Source: Acidobacteriota bacterium (GTDB lineage Bacteria; Acidobacteriota; Thermoanaerobaculia; Gp7-AA8). From it: a DNA stretch of 7,107 nucleotides. The DNA is taken from assembly GCA_003222375.1 (NCBI GenBank), contig QHVX01000234.1:1-7107 (forward strand), in the 5' to 3' direction. Made by a program: the position numbers and the translations under genes. Positions 4,885-7,107 of this stretch are shown one piece after another. Below the pieces are notes generated by a model. The model worked only from the letters and a program-made list of their open reading frames with translations, ran no database searches and had not been told where the DNA came from. The number at the start of each line of letters is the position of its first letter. The stretch's first letter is position 1.

Positions 4885-6111
4885 ATGAGTCCATCGAAGC
4901 GCAAAAAGAAAATCGCGATCTTCTCCGGCATCGGCCTGGCGGTCGTCATGATCATCGCTCTTGTGGCGATGAAGGCCCGGGCGAACGGCAATCAACCTCC
5001 CAAGCTGCCCGTCAAAGTCGGCAAAGCCGAAGTGGCGGACATCCAGGTGAAGGTGACCGAGGTCGGTACCGTTCAGTCGGAAGTAAAGGTCGATGTGAAA
5101 AGCGCCGTCTCCGGAAAGGTCGTCTCGATCTTCCATCGCGACGGCGATCAGGTGAAGCGCGGCGACATCCTGGCGCGCGTCGAGCCGGACCTCAATCAGG
5201 CGCAGTCGCTCGCCGACACCAAGAACGCCTTGACGTCGTCGAAGATCCGATACGAAAACGCGAAGAAGAACTACGAACAGGATCACAGCCTGTTCCTGCA
5301 GGGATTGCTCGCGATCAAGCAGCATCGCGACAGCGAAACCGAATATCTCTCCGCCAAGCAGGAGTGGGAGCGGTCGAACGAAAAGTACAACATCGTCGAG
5401 AAGAGCGGCATCCCGATCAATCAGTCGCCCGAGCAGTTTCAGGGCTCGAACGTCGTTGCCCCAATGGACGGCACCGTTCTGACCAAGAACGTCGAGATCG
5501 GCGAGTCGATCACCTCCGGTGTGTCGTCGTTCAACGCCGGCACGATTCTGTTCACCGTTGCGGATGTCTCGAAGATGATCGTGAAGGCGGGCGTGAACGA
5601 AGTCGACATCGGCAAGATCCGCGTCGGCATGCCCGTGAAGATCACGCTCGACGCCTATCCGAAGATCTCATTTGCCGGCCGCATCGATCGCATTGCGCCC
5701 GCAGTGCGCATCGAAGACAAGGTCCATGTCTTCGACGTCGAAGTCCGTCTCGATGCGCAGGGCCGCGAGCTGCGCTCCGGCATGACCGCCAACATCGAGA
5801 TGATCGGCGAGAAGAAGGACAAGGTCCTGACGGTGCCGGTGGAATCGGTATTCCAGCGTGACGACGGCGAAATTGTCTACGTCAAGAAAAAGCTCGACGC
5901 CAAGGCGATGGCCGAGGCGAGCAAGAAGCCGAAGGATGAGGGGAAGATCGACAAGGACGCGTGGAAGAAATTCTTCGAGAAGCGCGTGGTCGTCACCGGC
6001 CTCTCGGACAACACCCACGTCGAGATTCTCAAGGGATCGAAGAAAGGCGAGGAGATCGCGCTCGAAGATCCGACGCTGCCGAACGACAAGAAGAAAGATA
6101 ACGATGATTAG
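4885..6111 (+). CDS. HlyD/MacA-family periplasmic adaptor subunit of an ABC efflux pump
   Basis: This 408-residue protein is the membrane-fusion (adaptor) part of a tripartite exporter. It links the inner-membrane ABC permease to an outer-membrane channel. A basic N-terminus (SKRKKK) and a single membrane anchor at about 10-29 come first. The first lipoyl half, VDVKSAVSGKVVSIFHRDGD, covers about 69-88, with GDILARVEP at 93-101. An alpha-helical hairpin spans about 102-185. The second lipoyl half, VVAPMDGTVLTKNVEIGESI, lies at 190-209. A beta-barrel follows at about 230-310, and a membrane-proximal domain after LTVPVESVFQRDDGEIVYV at 315-333. Residues 334-367 are a very lysine-rich insertion inside that last domain, and the C-terminus is charged (DKKKDNDD). 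AGGAG at 4875-4879 supports the start. The ATPase and permease follow downstream, as in macAB-like operons. The transported substrate is unknown. Confidence 0.92.
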   Translation: MSPSKRKKKIAIFSGIGLAVVMIIALVAMKARANGNQPPKLPVKVGKAEVADIQVKVTEVGTVQSEVKVDVKSAVSGKVVSIFHRDGDQVKRGDILARVEPDLNQAQSLADTKNALTSSKIRYENAKKNYEQDHSLFLQGLLAIKQHRDSETEYLSAKQEWERSNEKYNIVEKSGIPINQSPEQFQGSNVVAPMDGTVLTKNVEIGESITSGVSSFNAGTILFTVADVSKMIVKAGVNEVDIGKIRVGMPVKITLDAYPKISFAGRIDRIAPAVRIEDKVHVFDVEVRLDAQGRELRSGMTANIEMIGEKKDKVLTVPVESVFQRDDGEIVYVKKKLDAKAMAEASKKPKDEGKIDKDAWKKFFEKRVVVTGLSDNTHVEILKGSKKGEEIALEDPTLPNDKKKDNDD

Positions 6112-6157
6112 GTGTGAGGGCCGGCTTTAGCCGGCCGGCTGAAGCCGGCCCGCACAC
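6112..6157. repeat. 46-nt GC-rich palindromic repeat (REP-like)
   Basis: Starting one base after the adaptor stop codon, GGGCCGGCTTTAGCCGG (6118-6134) faces CCGGCTGAAGCCGGCCC (6135-6151). In RNA the single difference becomes a U-G pair, giving 17 pairs with effectively no spacer. Outside this, GTGTG (6112-6116) pairs with CACAC (6153-6157) across one mismatch. Translation of either strand gives a version of RAGFSRPAxAGPHT, a peptide I remember from many spurious hypothetical proteins in acidobacterial genomes, so this is probably a dispersed repeat. In the operon RNA it would form a strong hairpin between adaptor and ATPase genes, perhaps slowing 3' decay. No T-run follows. Confidence 0.85.
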
Positions 6158-6167
6158 AGAGGCAATC

Positions 6168-6890
6168 ATGAGCGTTGCAATTCAATACATCGAGGAGCCT
6201 ATGGCGGAGAAGGCTCTCATCCAGCTCGAAGGAGTCACCAAGGTCTACGACGCCGGCGAGAACGAAGTCCAGGCACTGGCCGGCGTGGACTGTGCGATCG
6301 CGCAAGGCGAATTCGTCTCCATCATCGGTCCGTCCGGTTCCGGCAAATCGACGCTGATGCACATCATCGGCTGCCTCGACTCGCCGACCGAAGGGAAATA
6401 CTGGCTGGACGGCGAAGATGTCGCCACGCTTTCCGCGCGGCAGCTTGCACGCATCCGCAATCAGAAGATCGGCTTCGTCTTCCAGACGTTCAATCTTCTG
6501 CCGCGGGCGACGATTCTCAAGAATGTGGAGCTTCCGCTGCTCTACGCGGGACTTCCGCGAGACGAGCGGCGCGATCGCGCGAGGGCCGCTCTCGACCGCG
6601 TCGGCCTCGGCAACCGCTACAAGAACCGGCCCAATGAGCTGTCCGGCGGACAGCGGCAGCGCGTGGCGATCGCCCGCGCGCTCGTCAACAACCCTTCACT
6701 CGTTCTCGCGGACGAGCCGACTGGAAATCTCGATCAGAAGACCGGCTCTGAAATCATCGACATCTTCGAGAACCTGGCGGGCGAGGAGACCATCATCCTC
6801 GTGACACACGATCCGACGATCGCCTCGCGCACCGGGCGTCGCATCAAGATCGTTGACGGCCTCATCGTCACCGGCGAGCTGGAAGCATGA
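6168..6890 (+). CDS. MacB/LolD-type ABC transporter ATP-binding protein
   Basis: The 240-residue protein hydrolyses ATP to drive the efflux pump. All motifs are intact: Walker A GPSGSGKST at 54-62, Q-loop Gln106 in FVFQTF, signature LSGGQRQR at 158-165, Walker B LVLADEP at 178-184 with catalytic Glu183, D-loop GNLD at 186-189, and H-loop His214 in VTHD. The FQTFNLLPRATILKNVELPL segment at 105-124 is typical of the MacB/LolD/FtsE group of ABC exporters. I chose ATG 6168 because AGAGG at 6158-6162 stands 5 nt upstream. ATG 6201 would give 229 residues, closer to the usual family start (ALIQLEGVTKVY), but its GAGGAG is only 3 nt away. A start further upstream would translate the palindromic repeat and is unlikely. 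The stop overlaps the next gene's start (ATGA), showing coupled translation. Confidence 0.95.
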   Translation: MSVAIQYIEEPMAEKALIQLEGVTKVYDAGENEVQALAGVDCAIAQGEFVSIIGPSGSGKSTLMHIIGCLDSPTEGKYWLDGEDVATLSARQLARIRNQKIGFVFQTFNLLPRATILKNVELPLLYAGLPRDERRDRARAALDRVGLGNRYKNRPNELSGGQRQRVAIARALVNNPSLVLADEPTGNLDQKTGSEIIDIFENLAGEETIILVTHDPTIASRTGRRIKIVDGLIVTGELEA

Positions 6891-7107
6891 TTCTTCTGGA
6901 ATCGATCCTCGACGGCATCCGCGACATCAAGGATCACTTTGGTCGCACGCTCCTGCAGCTCCTGTGGATCATTCTCGGGGCCGGATCGATCGTCGCCACT
7001 TTTTCGCTTTCGACCGCCGGCAAAGCGGCTTCGATGGAGTACTACCGCGTCAGCGGCGGCATTCAGAAGATCTGGATCTGGGACCGGCCGACCGGCAAAG
7101 TCACGCT
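6887..7107 (+). CDS. MacB-type ABC transporter permease, N-terminal part (3' truncated by window edge)
   Basis: The ATG at 6887 overlaps the ATPase stop in an ATGA junction and opens a frame to the window edge (73 codons). The product starts MILLESILDGIRDIKDHFGR, then a hydrophobic segment at about 22-43 (LLQLLWIILGAGSIVATFSL), then a soluble part with EYYRVSGGIQKIWIWD. This is the usual start of MacB-like permeases: an amphipathic helix, the first membrane helix with LG near its middle, and then the large extracytoplasmic domain. It should pair with the upstream ATPase and the HlyD-family adaptor. The rest of the gene is outside the window. Confidence 0.85.
   Translation, partial: MILLESILDGIRDIKDHFGRTLLQLLWIILGAGSIVATFSLSTAGKAASMEYYRVSGGIQKIWIWDRPTGKVT

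Noticed and set aside
6114..6167. ATPase start at the GTG at 6114
   Set aside because: It would translate the palindromic repeat as protein. No ribosome site precedes it, and the family N-terminus begins later.

Overview
This 7.1 kb window is GC-rich bacterial chromosomal DNA with tightly packed genes. Several traits point, tentatively, to an Acidobacteriota-like organism: a secreted carboxypeptidase-regulatory-fold protein, a secreted carnosinase-like M20 protein, a MacAB-type efflux operon, and a palindromic repeat that translates as RAGFSRPAxAGPHT on both strands. No rRNA, tRNA, CRISPR array, transposase or phage gene is visible.

Layout. Bases 1-168 hold the 3' end of a HigA/NadS-like HTH antitoxin. 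A secreted Ig-like protein (243-962, TTG start) and an ALDH3-type aldehyde dehydrogenase (973-2331) follow on the + strand. Facing them on the - strand are a secreted M20-fold protein (3806-2334) and, upstream of it, a very short SAM methyltransferase (4307-3918). A 34-bp perfect inverted repeat lies between those two, starting at the methyltransferase stop codon. Divergent from the methyltransferase is a Bcp/PrxQ peroxiredoxin (4383-4820). An efflux operon then runs to the right edge: HlyD/MacA-like adaptor (4885-6111), a 46-nt GC-rich palindrome, a MacB-type ATPase (6168-6890), and the start of its permease (6887 to the edge).

The main discovery is that the peroxiredoxin is a selenoprotein. 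Its frame is broken only by one TGA at 4512-4514, exactly at the peroxidatic cysteine of the TPGCT motif. The remaining 101 codons continue as an intact Bcp protein to a TAG. An 8-bp stem with an AGUUC loop begins 8 nt after the TGA and puts its loop 16 nt past it, as expected of a bacterial SECIS element. Standard gene calling truncates this gene to 43 residues or loses it.

The second strong observation is the M20 protein. Its scaffold is intact, but three of the five canonical di-zinc ligands are replaced (His to Met103, bridging Asp to Asn140, Asp to Ser204). It is either a pseudoenzyme or uses a different metal chemistry.

Functionally the window looks like housekeeping and stress genes rather than an island: aldehyde detoxification, a peroxide-reducing selenoenzyme, and an export pump that may be driven by an ECF-type promoter.
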